Source: Sphingopyxis sp.
GTDB lineage: Bacteria; Pseudomonadota; Alphaproteobacteria; Sphingomonadales; Sphingomonadaceae
Assembly: GCA_017745175.1 (NCBI GenBank)
Contig: JAGHZY010000036.1
Coordinates: 1 to 37,786 of the forward strand
Length of the DNA stretch: 37,786 nt
Direction: 5' to 3'
In this document: piece after piece, positions 21,066 through 28,796 of the stretch
Layout: each line of letters starts with the position of its first letter
Position numbering within the stretch: position 1 is the first letter of the stretch
Program-made: the position numbers and the translations under genes
The notes under the pieces: model-generated
What the model saw: only the letters and a program-made list of their open reading frames with translations
What the model was told of the DNA's origin: nothing
Databases searched by the model: none

Positions 21066-21908
21066 TCAGCGCTTGATCTTGCTGGTGTCGAAGGTGCCGA
21101 GGCCCGGCTTGAACGATTTTTCGTCGAGGAACTGACGCGTCGCTTCGTGGCGCGCCTCGACCCCGCCGAAATTGTGCAGCGCTTCCTGTGCGCGGATCAG
21201 ATAATCTTCGGCATTGTCATAGGTCATTTCGGTCATGCGCCGCACCGCCCATTTGGTCGCACGCAGGGCATGGCCGTCCTTCTTCGCCAGCGCCTCGGCG
21301 ATTTCCAGCACGCGCGCCCTGAGCCGGTCGGCGGGCACGGCTTCGGTCACCAGCCCCTGCTCGGCGGCCTCGATGCCGGTCAGATTTTCGCCCATCATCG
21401 CATGGTACATCGCCTTGCGCAGCGGCATCAGATCGGCGACCACCTTCGACGCGCCGCCGCCGGGCAGGATGCCCCAGTTGATTTCCGACAGGCCGAACTG
21501 CGCATCCTCGGCCGCTACCGCGATGTCGCAGGCGAACAGCGGGCCATAGCCGCCGCCGAAGCACCAGCCATTGACCATCGCGATCGTCGGTTTTTCGTAC
21601 CAGCGCAGCCGGTCCCACCAGCTATAGGCTTCGCGCTGCGACTTGCGGATGGCGCTCAGGCCCTGCTGCTCGGTCTCGCGGAAATATTCCTTCAGGTCCA
21701 TGCCCGCCGACCAGGCTTCGCCCTCGCCGGCGAGGACGAGTACTTTCACATCGTCGCGAAACTCGAGGTCGGTGATCACGCGGCCCATCTGGCGGTTGAG
21801 CCTGGGGCTCATGCAATTGCGTTTCTCGGGCCGGTTGAAGCTTACCCAGGCGATGCCATTCTCGACGGTGAAGGCGACGGTGTCTTCTTCGGTACGCGCT
21901 GCGGTCAT
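21066..21908 (-). CDS. ferB: Feruloyl-CoA hydratase/lyase (HCHL)
   Basis: 280 aa, crotonase superfamily. The enzyme hydrates feruloyl-CoA and splits it by retro-aldol reaction to vanillin and acetyl-CoA. Family features of HCHL are present: AWSAGMDLKEYFRE (oxyanion-hole loop), GWCFGGGYGPLFACDIAVAA, FGLSEINWGILPGG with the catalytic glutamate and nearby tryptophan, and NAEDYLIRAQEAL with the tyrosine that contacts the phenol. The C-terminus ends FLDEKSFKPGLGTFD, as in the Pseudomonas enzyme. ATG 21908 follows AAGGAAG. It sits 17 nt after ligV and 17 nt before the acyl-CoA dehydrogenase gene. Confidence 0.94.
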   Translation of the reverse strand: MTAARTEEDTVAFTVENGIAWVSFNRPEKRNCMSPRLNRQMGRVITDLEFRDDVKVLVLAGEGEAWSAGMDLKEYFRETEQQGLSAIRKSQREAYSWWDRLRWYEKPTIAMVNGWCFGGGYGPLFACDIAVAAEDAQFGLSEINWGILPGGGASKVVADLMPLRKAMYHAMMGENLTGIEAAEQGLVTEAVPADRLRARVLEIAEALAKKDGHALRATKWAVRRMTEMTYDNAEDYLIRAQEALHNFGGVEARHEATRQFLDEKSFKPGLGTFDTSKIKR

Positions 21909-21925
21909 GAAAATCTTCCTTGGAT

Positions 21926-23323
21926 TCAGATGGGATAGTGGCCGGGCTGGGTCTCGATCGTGATCCAGCGCGTTTCGGTAAAGCTGTCGATGCCCTGGCG
22001 GCCGCCAAAGCGGCCGTAGCCCGAGGCGCCGACGCCGCCGAAGGGCATCTGCGCCTCGTCGTGCACGGTCGGGCCGTTGACGTGGCAGATGCCCGACCGG
22101 ATCTGGCGCGCGACGCCGAGGCCGCGCGCGGTGTCGCGGGTGAAGACCGCCGCCGACAGACCATAGGCGCTGTCGTTGGCGATCCGGATCGCGTCGGCTT
22201 CGTCCGTGGCGCGGATCATCGCGACGACCGGACCAAAGCTTTCGTCGCGATAGATCGCCATCACGTCGGTCACGCCATCGACCACCGTTGCCGGCATCAG
22301 CACGCTGTCCGCCGGACCGCCGCTCAGCAGCGCCGCGCCCTTGGCTAGCGCATCGGCGATCAGGCCGTTGACATGGTCGACCGTCTTGCGATCGACCACC
22401 GCACCCAGCGGGGTCGTGCCCTCGCGCGGGTCGCCGGTCGCCATCGACTGCGCCTTGGCTGCGAATTTGGCCGCAAAGGCGTCGGCCACCGCATCGACGA
22501 CGATGATGCGTTCGGTCGACATGCAGATCTGGCCCTGGTTCATGAAGGCGCCGAACGCCGCAGCCTTCACCGCTTCGTCAAGGTCGGCGTCCTCGAGCAC
22601 AATCAACGGCGCCTTGCCGCCCAGTTCGAGCAGGCACGGTTTCAGATGATCGGCGGCGCGCCGCGCGATGATCTTGCCGACCGCGGTCGATCCGGTGAAG
22701 TTGATGCGCTTGATCTCAGGCGCGTCGATCAGCGCGCCGACGACATCGGCGGCGTCGGCAGGGGCGTTGGACACGAAATTGACGATGCCGTCGGGAAAGC
22801 CCGCCTCGGTAAAGGCTTCGACGATCAGTTCATGCGTGCGCGGGCAACTTTCCGAGCCCTTGAGGATCACGCTGTTGCCGCACGCCAGCGGAACCGCGAT
22901 CGCGCGCACGCCGAGGATGATCGGGGCATTCCACGGCGCGATGCCGAGGATGACGCCTACGGGTTCCTTCAGCGCCATGGCGAGGCAGCCGGGTTTGTCC
23001 GACGGGATGACCTCGCCCGTAATCTGGGTGGTCAGCGCCGCGGCTTCGCGTACCATCGACGCCGCGAGACCGAGGTTGAACAGCGCCCAGCCCTTCGTCG
23101 CACCGATCTCGCCCATCATCGCCTCGACAAAGGCGTCGGCGCGCGCCTCGAGCGCGGCGGCCGCCTTCATCAACACGGCGCGACGGGCATTTGGACCCAT
23201 CGCCGCCCACGCCGGAAAGGAGGCGGCAGCGCGCGCGGCAATCGCAGGGATGTCGGAGGGCTGCACCGCGGCCGCGGTCGATGCCACCTGTCCCGTCAGC
23301 GGATTGATTCGTTCGAATTCCAT
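21926..23323 (-). CDS. ligV: Vanillin dehydrogenase (aldehyde dehydrogenase superfamily)
   Basis: 465 aa, ALDH family of the vanillin/salicylaldehyde dehydrogenase branch. Motifs are GIAPWNAPIILGVRAIAVPL, the catalytic Glu233 in LLELGGKAPL and the nucleophile Cys267 in NQGQICMSTERI, with FGGVGASGYGRFGGRQGIDS at the C-terminus. It oxidises vanillin, the FerB product, to vanillate with NAD+. ATG 23323 is chosen because GGGAGAG lies 7 nt upstream; the in-frame ATG at 23338 overlaps that site. It is the first gene of the fer operon and diverges from ferC. Vdh and LigV names are used for the same activity; LigV follows sphingomonad usage. Confidence 0.92.
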   Translation of the reverse strand: MEFERINPLTGQVASTAAAVQPSDIPAIAARAAASFPAWAAMGPNARRAVLMKAAAALEARADAFVEAMMGEIGATKGWALFNLGLAASMVREAAALTTQITGEVIPSDKPGCLAMALKEPVGVILGIAPWNAPIILGVRAIAVPLACGNSVILKGSESCPRTHELIVEAFTEAGFPDGIVNFVSNAPADAADVVGALIDAPEIKRINFTGSTAVGKIIARRAADHLKPCLLELGGKAPLIVLEDADLDEAVKAAAFGAFMNQGQICMSTERIIVVDAVADAFAAKFAAKAQSMATGDPREGTTPLGAVVDRKTVDHVNGLIADALAKGAALLSGGPADSVLMPATVVDGVTDVMAIYRDESFGPVVAMIRATDEADAIRIANDSAYGLSAAVFTRDTARGLGVARQIRSGICHVNGPTVHDEAQMPFGGVGASGYGRFGGRQGIDSFTETRWITIETQPGHYPI

Positions 23324-23338
23324 CTGAGTCTCTCCCAT

Positions 23339-23383
23339 GATTGCTATGGGGCATAACGGTACAGATTGCTATGATCAATAGCA
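23339..23383. promoter_or_regulatory. Operator region between ligV and ferC
   Basis: The divergent gap holds an inverted repeat, TGCTAT (23367-23372) and ATAGCA (23378-23383), separated by 5 nt. The 10-mer GATTGCTATG occurs twice, at 23339-23348 and 23364-23373, so the left arm is repeated 25 bp upstream. In SYK-6 the MarR protein FerC represses the ferBA operon from inverted repeats and is released by hydroxycinnamoyl-CoAs. The arrangement here fits two FerC sites, one over the ligV ribosome-site side and one near ferC; this is inference. Confidence 0.55.
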
Positions 23384-23401
23384 TTTGCTAGAAAGCGCCT
23401 C

Positions 23402-23848
23402 ATGCAGGATCCACTTTCCTCCTTGCCCGGCTATCTGCTGCGCCGCGCCTCATCGTCGCTCATTGCCGAGCTGAACCAGCGGCTAGCCGGGATCGACGTC
23501 AACCATACCGATGCGTCGCTGCTGATCCTGATCGACGCGAACCCCGGCCTGACGCAAAGCGATGCGGCGCGTATGCTGGGGATACAGCGCGCCAACATGG
23601 TCGGCCTGGTTGCCCGGGTCGAGGGGCGCGGGTTGCTGGTGCGGGAGCGGGTCGACGGGCGCTCGCAAGCCTTGTTGCTGTCAACCGACGGCAAGGCCGT
23701 CCTTGCGCGTGTTTTGGCGGTCATCCATGCTTTCGAGGCGAGCCTGCTCGAGCGCGTTCCCGCAGACCTGCGGCCCCATGTCGTGCCGATCCTGCGCCAT
23801 CTCTGGGGCGAGGGTCGCGAAAATGCCGGGGGCTCCTCATTCGCGTGA
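23402..23848 (+). CDS. ferC: MarR-family regulator, probable feruloyl-CoA-responsive repressor
   Basis: 148 aa, MarR family. It has the N-terminal dimerisation helix (PGYLLRRASSSLIAELNQRL), the HTH GLTQSDAARMLGIQRANMVGLVARVEGRG and the wing RVDGRSQALLLSTDGKAV. It is divergent from ligV-ferB-acd-ferA with an inverted repeat between, the same layout as ferC and ferBA in SYK-6. It probably represses the operon until a hydroxycinnamoyl-CoA made by FerA appears. The intergenic region would then also control its own gene. The family is sure; the ligand is by analogy. Confidence 0.82.
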   Translation: MQDPLSSLPGYLLRRASSSLIAELNQRLAGIDVNHTDASLLILIDANPGLTQSDAARMLGIQRANMVGLVARVEGRGLLVRERVDGRSQALLLSTDGKAVLARVLAVIHAFEASLLERVPADLRPHVVPILRHLWGEGRENAGGSSFA

Positions 23849-24345
23849 GCTATGGCGTTTACCGAGCCGCTGCCGACTCCGCTTCCAGCGTGATCAGGCC
23901 GGAGGCGGTTGGCGTTTCACGGTGATCGAACTCTGCAAACCGTCCGATTTTTACTCCGAATGACGGCTATTCGTTACCCAAGGCGTCACTTCTCGACGCC
24001 TGCAAGCTTCCCGTTTCTCTCCCATGTCCGAAGCCTGTCGTCGACAATGCTGACGCGTTTTTTATTCTGCTGCGCTGGAGTGGAAGTATCAGATCATCGA
24101 CGGTCACGCCGTGCGCAGCGACATTGCCGTGACGGAATATGACCTGCTCGATTATTATGGCCCGGCGCACAGGCGGCGCGCTGCCGAGGAATGGACTGTT
24201 GTTGCCGACCTTCCGGAAGTCACACCGATCACTCCTCAGATTCTCGATGTTGTCGAAATATGGTTCGGTGACATATTGGACGAACTGCTGATCGACGAAA
24301 TGCGCAAGCCGTGAGCATGGTGACCATGCTCACGGGGATTTGAAG
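23849..24345. other. Low-coding stretch at the left end of the defence island
   Basis: After ferC the sequence becomes visibly less GC-rich and codon periodicity fades. I see no recognisable gene between 23849 and 24110. One short open frame at 24111-24314 is listed separately. The stretch reads like decayed DNA at the border of an insertion. No integrase fragment, insertion sequence end or copy of the tRNA-Asn 3' end was found in it. Confidence 0.45.
24111..24314 (+). CDS. Short hypothetical protein or gene remnant
   Basis: 67 codons from a GTG start; the frame is open upstream to about 24050 with no good start codon. The product is acidic (TEYDLLDYYGPAHRRRAAEE, then IWFGDILDELLIDEMRKP) and matches no family I recognise. 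No ribosome site is evident. It could be a small real gene, or the surviving 3' end of a larger gene lost at the island border. The amino acid composition looks protein-like, which is the only support. Confidence 0.25.
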   Translation: MRSDIAVTEYDLLDYYGPAHRRRAAEEWTVVADLPEVTPITPQILDVVEIWFGDILDELLIDEMRKP

Positions 24346-24564
24346 TTACGCGCCGGATCTGTGATCGGATGAGCAGATACGGATATTCTGATCGGTCCAA
24401 TCCTGCAGATCCGGAATGGAATAGACGACGCGGCCGCCAAGTTTTCAATACCGCGGGCCGGTTCCATAGAGCCGGTGCTTCTCCATCGTTCGCGGCGACA
24501 GGCTGAGGAATCGTGCAGCCTCGGGTGTACGCAAATAGCGAAATGGTGGGGCTTTCGAAGTCAT
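24346..24564 (-). pseudogene. AlpA/MerR-like HTH protein, broken by an in-frame TGA
   Basis: Read from ATG 24564, the frame encodes RYLRTPEAARFLSLSPRTME (residues 9-28), then KHRLYGTGPRY. A TGA stop follows at codon 40 (24445-24447), and the same frame continues KLGGRVVYSIPDLQDWTDQN to a TAA at 24346. The intact family usually reads GPxYRKLGGRVVY, so the stop replaces an arginine; CGA to TGA is a single transition. Such small excisionase-like HTH proteins usually lie beside replication or transfer genes of alphaproteobacterial integrative elements. I infer a nonsense-inactivated relic of a mobile element; a sequencing error is the alternative. Confidence 0.72.
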
Positions 24565-24732
24565 TGCGAGCATCCTTCAGACAAGCGCCGGATTGGCGCG
24601 CCTGACTCAACTCACTTGCTCTCAGGGCATATTCGATGGCTACTTTGCGCCTCAAAGCCGATATTCTTCGGATTATTCCATAGTCTCAGAAGCAGCAAAA
24701 AAGGCGATTGTACATTACGGAGTCACGCGGGA

Positions 24733-24748
24733 TGCTTGCCGCCAAGCA
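24733..24748 (-). terminator. Hairpin after the RM-associated nuclease gene
   Basis: On the minus strand TGCTTG, a 4-nt loop and CAAGCA form a 6-bp stem starting 5 nt after the stop of the last gene in the hsd operon. A run of six T on that strand (24697-24702) lies about 30 nt further on, too far for a classical terminator. It may still mark the end of the operon. Confidence 0.35.
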
Positions 24749-24753
24749 ACGCA

Positions 24754-25389
24754 TCACCCTTGGGAAGACTCGCGGAGCGGCTTCCATTGAAGCGCTATTG
24801 GAACGTGTCTCACGCTGTAGGGCCTGCCGGTCCGGTGATGGAGATGCGACGACTTGAAGAAGCGCTCTCCAGAAGCGCGATCGGTTACATCTACATCCGG
24901 ACGAGCCTGTCTGAGCCGCATCGCCCACTCGTCGATGATCACGTCGGTTCGGCCTTCGTAGCAGTAGATGATGATCCCGCCGTGATCCTGATCCAGCGAT
25001 GCTGTAGCGTAGCGCGTATCGAGCTGGTTGAAGCCTTGGAGGAGCCAATCGTAGCTCCGATGTATCTTGGCTTCACCCAGCCAGAGGAAATTGTTGCACC
25101 CCTCGATGACGATATCGCAATGCCCGCCGACCGTCGTGTCGTGGGATGCTTGAAAGCCCATATTGCGTAGCGATGTGATGACATCTGTCGTGAGTCCGTC
25201 TTCAGAGCGCCCCTGCCGTTCCTTGGGTGTCCGAGCGAAATCCTGGGCGATATGATCGATTGCAGCATCGACCTGCTCGAGCATGTCCTCCGCGGTGTCC
25301 GCGAAGATCAATGCGAGCGAAATCTGCGCAGACACGCTACCACGCGTCAGCAACTGCAGATCCCAGAGCGAATAGCGTTGTTCCGTCAC
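24754..25389 (-). CDS. PD-(D/E)XK nuclease-like protein coupled to the type I RM operon
   Basis: 211 aa, no named family recognised. Residues 56-108 fit the PD-(D/E)XK nuclease core: a helix with acidic residues (RSEDGLTTDVITSLRNMGF, Glu63/Asp64), strands with Asp92 in GGHCDIVIEG, and the ExK motif in LWLGEAKIH (Glu106, Lys108), then a helix (YDWLLQGFNQLDTRY) and a hydrophobic strand (GGIIIYCY). No transmembrane segment is seen. Its ATG overlaps the hsdR stop (ATGA, 25386-25389), so it is translated as the fourth gene of hsdM-hsdS-hsdR. HsdR already has its own nuclease domain, so this may be an auxiliary or control nuclease of the system. The motif is visible; the role is inferred. Confidence 0.75.
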   Translation of the reverse strand: MTEQRYSLWDLQLLTRGSVSAQISLALIFADTAEDMLEQVDAAIDHIAQDFARTPKERQGRSEDGLTTDVITSLRNMGFQASHDTTVGGHCDIVIEGCNNFLWLGEAKIHRSYDWLLQGFNQLDTRYATASLDQDHGGIIIYCYEGRTDVIIDEWAMRLRQARPDVDVTDRASGERFFKSSHLHHRTGRPYSVRHVPIALQWKPLRESSQG

Positions 25390-28300
25390 CGTCGCGCCTC
25401 CCAGAAGCGACTGGAGGGTTCGAAATAGGGATAGATGGTGGCGCCTCCTGCCTCGATCATCAGCAGTGCGCCGGTGCGGGGGTGCCTGAACCGTCCCCTG
25501 ATGGCTCCGGATATGTCTCGTGCGCCCAACGGAATCGCTTTACCATTCTCGCGAAGCTCTGCCTTCGCATTCAAGGCCCGCACGTTGGAGCTCGTCAAGA
25601 TTGCAAGAGCGCCGAGAAAATCCTCGTCGACCCTTTCGAGCCTCGCTGCTGTGAGAAGGTCGACGACGGTAAGACTGTGCAGGGCTGCCTCGGGCATTCG
25701 GCTCATCGCATCGAGAATGTCCTGCGAAATTCGGCCCGCCGCTTCCTTTGGCCATCCTGCGGCAATCTGCCGTTTAAGGTCTTCGACAGAGAGCGAAGGC
25801 TTGGCTCGTGCCGACGTGGCCGCAGAAAACAGCCGTTCCTGCAACCATGCCTTGAAAACCCTGTCGGTATTATAGAGGGCATAAAGGTCGGTGTGATCCG
25901 ACAAACTGCCGAGGAGTTCGTCGTCCAGTGCACGATCATGCTCGATGCGTGCGTTCTGCACGTCGCTGTTGCGCAGTGCGTTCCGTACCCGGCCATTAGC
26001 CTGAATCTTCCCAGGCAACTCCTCGAAGAGGAAGCGCGTGACTCGATCTTGGTCACGGAAATCGGTTGCGCCGAACCGCTCGTTGAACTCGCGAACCACG
26101 TTGCTGAGCTGGTCGAACGCTGCCTCGGGGGCGCCACCGACCGCCCCGGTAGGCACCGGCTCGATCTCGGCGTCGACGTCGGCGAGCGCGATCTCCATCG
26201 CGGCTTCGATCTCAACGCGATAGCTGTCCATGTCGATGGCTTTGAGCATGTCGACCGGAGTATCGTCGCTCTTCGGATTGGGCAGTTTGGGAACCAACAG
26301 CGACAGGAATGTGGAGAGCTTCTCCCATTCCGGCACGGCGTAGGGCAAGATGGCGCCCAGAAAGGCATATGTGCGCACGAACGCTTTAGCAGCGCCCTTG
26401 AATGCGACCTGCTCGTTCTCGGCCAGCGCTTCGTACCGCGCGGAGCACGCATCGAGAATGGGGTCCAGCCGATCGCGTGGTGCGGCTGCGAGAAAGAGTG
26501 AGACGACTTCCTCAACGTCATCGGGGACGTAGATCCCGGTGTCATCTGTCACGCGCTTCAGATCGTGAAGTTTGTTCGGATCGGTCTCTCCCGACAGGAT
26601 AGTCGCGCGATAAAAGTCGGAGAACGCCGCCTCGATCACCGCCGGATCGTTACGGAAGTCGAGTACCACCGGGTCGCTCTTGCCAGGCCGTGCGCGGTTC
26701 AGCCGGGAAAGCGCCTGCACCGCTTTGACGCCCGCCAGCGTCTTGTCGACGTACATCGCAAACAGTTTGGGTTGATCGAAGCCGGTCAGATATTTGTCGG
26801 CGACGATGAGAAAGCGATTCGGGTCGGCATCGAACTTGTCCTCAAGCTCATTGCTGGGAAAACCGTTGAACCACGCTTCGGAGCGCTGATCGCCGGCCTC
26901 TTCGACCGTTCCTGAGAAGGCGATGATCGCCTTGTAAGGCGAGCCACGCTTTTCCAGCGCCGCATTGACGGCGCGCCAATAATTGATTGCCCGGTCTATG
27001 CCGTCCGTCGCCACCATGGCGCGGGCTTCGCCGCTCACTTTTTTTCGCGTGATCACTTGGTCAAGAAAGTGATCGACCATGATCCCTGCTTTGGTCGAGA
27101 TCGCGTGGTCATGGCCCTCGACATAGCGGCGTAGCGCTTTGAGCGTGCGAGAGACGTCGACATCGGGATCATCGTCGACGGTCTTGGCGAGGCGATACCA
27201 GCTCGACACCGGCGTGTAGTGCGCCAGCACGTCCAAGATGAAGCCTTCGTCGATCGCCTGCTTCATGGAATAGAGATGGAACGGGCGGTGCTTTACCTCG
27301 CCGTCCTGCTCGTAACGCGCACCGAACAGCTCCAGCGTCTTGTTCTTCGGCGTCGCGGTAAAAGCGAGATAGCTTGCATTGTCGAGCATCCTGCGACCTT
27401 CGATCACAGCCAGGATGCGGTCTTCCGTCGTCGTTTCGTCGTCGTCGTCGGTCCCGCCGAGCGCCCTGTTCAGCGCTCCCGCGGCCCGGCCTCCCTGACT
27501 CGAGTGCGCCTCGTCGATCACAATGGCGAAGCGTCGGTTCCGCGCGCTGCTTACGCCGTCGAGGATGAAGGGAAACTTCTGGACCGTCGTGACGACGATC
27601 TTCTTGCCAGCGTCGATCAGGCTCCGCAGCCCCTCGGCGCTCTCCGCATGCCCCATCAGCCGCGCGGTCTGCGCAAAGCCACCGATGGTATCCTTCAGAT
27701 TCTTGTCCAGGACCTGCCGGTCGGTGACGACGATGACGGTGTCGAATAGGGGCACGCCGTTGCTCTCGAGCCCCACCAGCTTATGGACGGTCCATGCGAT
27801 CGAATTCGATTTGCCGGACCCGGCGGAATGCTGGATCAGATAGCGGCGACCGACGCCGCTTGCCGTCGCGTCGGCGCAGAGCGCGCGGACCACGTCGAGT
27901 TGGTGGTAGCGCGGAAAGATTGGCTTGCGGGCGATGATCCGGCCGCGCGCATCGCGTTCCTCGATGATGCCGGCAAAATTCTCGATGATGTCGGCCAGGC
28001 TGCGTTTGGCGAGGATCTCCCGCCACAGATAGTCAGTACGGATTCCGTCCGGATTGGGCGGATTGCCGGCGCCGTCATTCCAGCCCTTGTTGAACGGCAG
28101 GAACCAGCTCTTCTGCCCGCCGAGCGCGGCACACATCCGCACCTCCCGGTCGTCGACGGCGAAATGGACCGCACAGCGAGCAGGCCGGAAGATCAGTTCC
28201 TTGGGATCACGATCAGTCTTGTACTGAATTTCGGCATGGGCGACGGTTTGGCCGGTCAGCGTGTTCTTCAGCTCGAAGGTCGCCAGCGGCACGCCATTGA

Positions 28301-28796
28301 CGAACAGCGCAAGGTCGAGCGCGCGCCGGGCGGCATCCTGCGAATAGCCGAGCTGGCGCGTGATCGAGAAGCGGTTCTGCGTGAAACGCGTGGCGGCGGC
28401 GGGATTGCCGGGTGAAGGCAGCGGGAAATAGAGCTTCACGTCGTGCGGACCATGTCGGACCCCGGTGCGCAGCACGTCGATGACGCCGCGCGAGGTGATT
28501 TCGTCGCGGACGCGGGCGAGGAAGGCGCGGCGGGTCGAGGTGTCGGCGTCGAGGGACAGAGGGCTGACGAGCGACGGCTGGGTAGAACGCAGGAAAGCAG
28601 CGAGTTGGACCATGTCGAGCGCGTGGACGCGATCGTAATCGTTGCGATCGCCCTCGATATAGTCGTCGGGGCCGGCGAACGGCGCGGGCTCCTCGGCGAC
28701 GCCGCTAGCCGCGGAGGAGGCCGAATGCGCGGCGCCGGTGAGCGCGGCGACGATCAACGCCTCCAGCCCTGCTTCGCTCACGTCAGTCGACGGCAT
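25386..28796 (-). CDS. hsdR: Type I restriction enzyme, R subunit
   Basis: 1136 aa, the usual size for HsdR. The N-terminal PD-(D/E)XK nuclease domain shows LDLALFVNGVPLATFELKN (Asp161, Glu175, Lys177). The SF2 translocase follows with Walker A QHSAGSGKSNS (about 323-333), DEAH in IVIDEAHSSQGG (428-431) and motif III LAFTATPKN; later helicase motifs include YLTGFDQPKL and QALSRLNRARPGK. The C-terminal third is helical and should bind the methylase. It cuts unmodified DNA far from the recognition site after ATP-driven translocation. I start at ATG 28796 (MPSTDVSEAGLEAL), overlapping the end of hsdS by 14 nt; the frame is open to 28889. The frame is intact and all motifs are present. Confidence 0.95.
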   Translation of the reverse strand: MPSTDVSEAGLEALIVAALTGAAHSASSAASGVAEEPAPFAGPDDYIEGDRNDYDRVHALDMVQLAAFLRSTQPSLVSPLSLDADTSTRRAFLARVRDEITSRGVIDVLRTGVRHGPHDVKLYFPLPSPGNPAAATRFTQNRFSITRQLGYSQDAARRALDLALFVNGVPLATFELKNTLTGQTVAHAEIQYKTDRDPKELIFRPARCAVHFAVDDREVRMCAALGGQKSWFLPFNKGWNDGAGNPPNPDGIRTDYLWREILAKRSLADIIENFAGIIEERDARGRIIARKPIFPRYHQLDVVRALCADATASGVGRRYLIQHSAGSGKSNSIAWTVHKLVGLESNGVPLFDTVIVVTDRQVLDKNLKDTIGGFAQTARLMGHAESAEGLRSLIDAGKKIVVTTVQKFPFILDGVSSARNRRFAIVIDEAHSSQGGRAAGALNRALGGTDDDDETTTEDRILAVIEGRRMLDNASYLAFTATPKNKTLELFGARYEQDGEVKHRPFHLYSMKQAIDEGFILDVLAHYTPVSSWYRLAKTVDDDPDVDVSRTLKALRRYVEGHDHAISTKAGIMVDHFLDQVITRKKVSGEARAMVATDGIDRAINYWRAVNAALEKRGSPYKAIIAFSGTVEEAGDQRSEAWFNGFPSNELEDKFDADPNRFLIVADKYLTGFDQPKLFAMYVDKTLAGVKAVQALSRLNRARPGKSDPVVLDFRNDPAVIEAAFSDFYRATILSGETDPNKLHDLKRVTDDTGIYVPDDVEEVVSLFLAAAPRDRLDPILDACSARYEALAENEQVAFKGAAKAFVRTYAFLGAILPYAVPEWEKLSTFLSLLVPKLPNPKSDDTPVDMLKAIDMDSYRVEIEAAMEIALADVDAEIEPVPTGAVGGAPEAAFDQLSNVVREFNERFGATDFRDQDRVTRFLFEELPGKIQANGRVRNALRNSDVQNARIEHDRALDDELLGSLSDHTDLYALYNTDRVFKAWLQERLFSAATSARAKPSLSVEDLKRQIAAGWPKEAAGRISQDILDAMSRMPEAALHSLTVVDLLTAARLERVDEDFLGALAILTSSNVRALNAKAELRENGKAIPLGARDISGAIRGRFRHPRTGALLMIEAGGATIYPYFEPSSRFWEARR

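Noticed and set aside
23967..24170. 67-codon minus-strand open frame in the island border
   Set aside because: No family character or ribosome site, and it overlaps the slightly better plus-strand candidate.
23849..24600. Search for a duplicate of the tRNA-Asn 3' end as an attachment site
   Set aside because: No stretch resembling the T arm and acceptor end of the tRNA was found in this interval.
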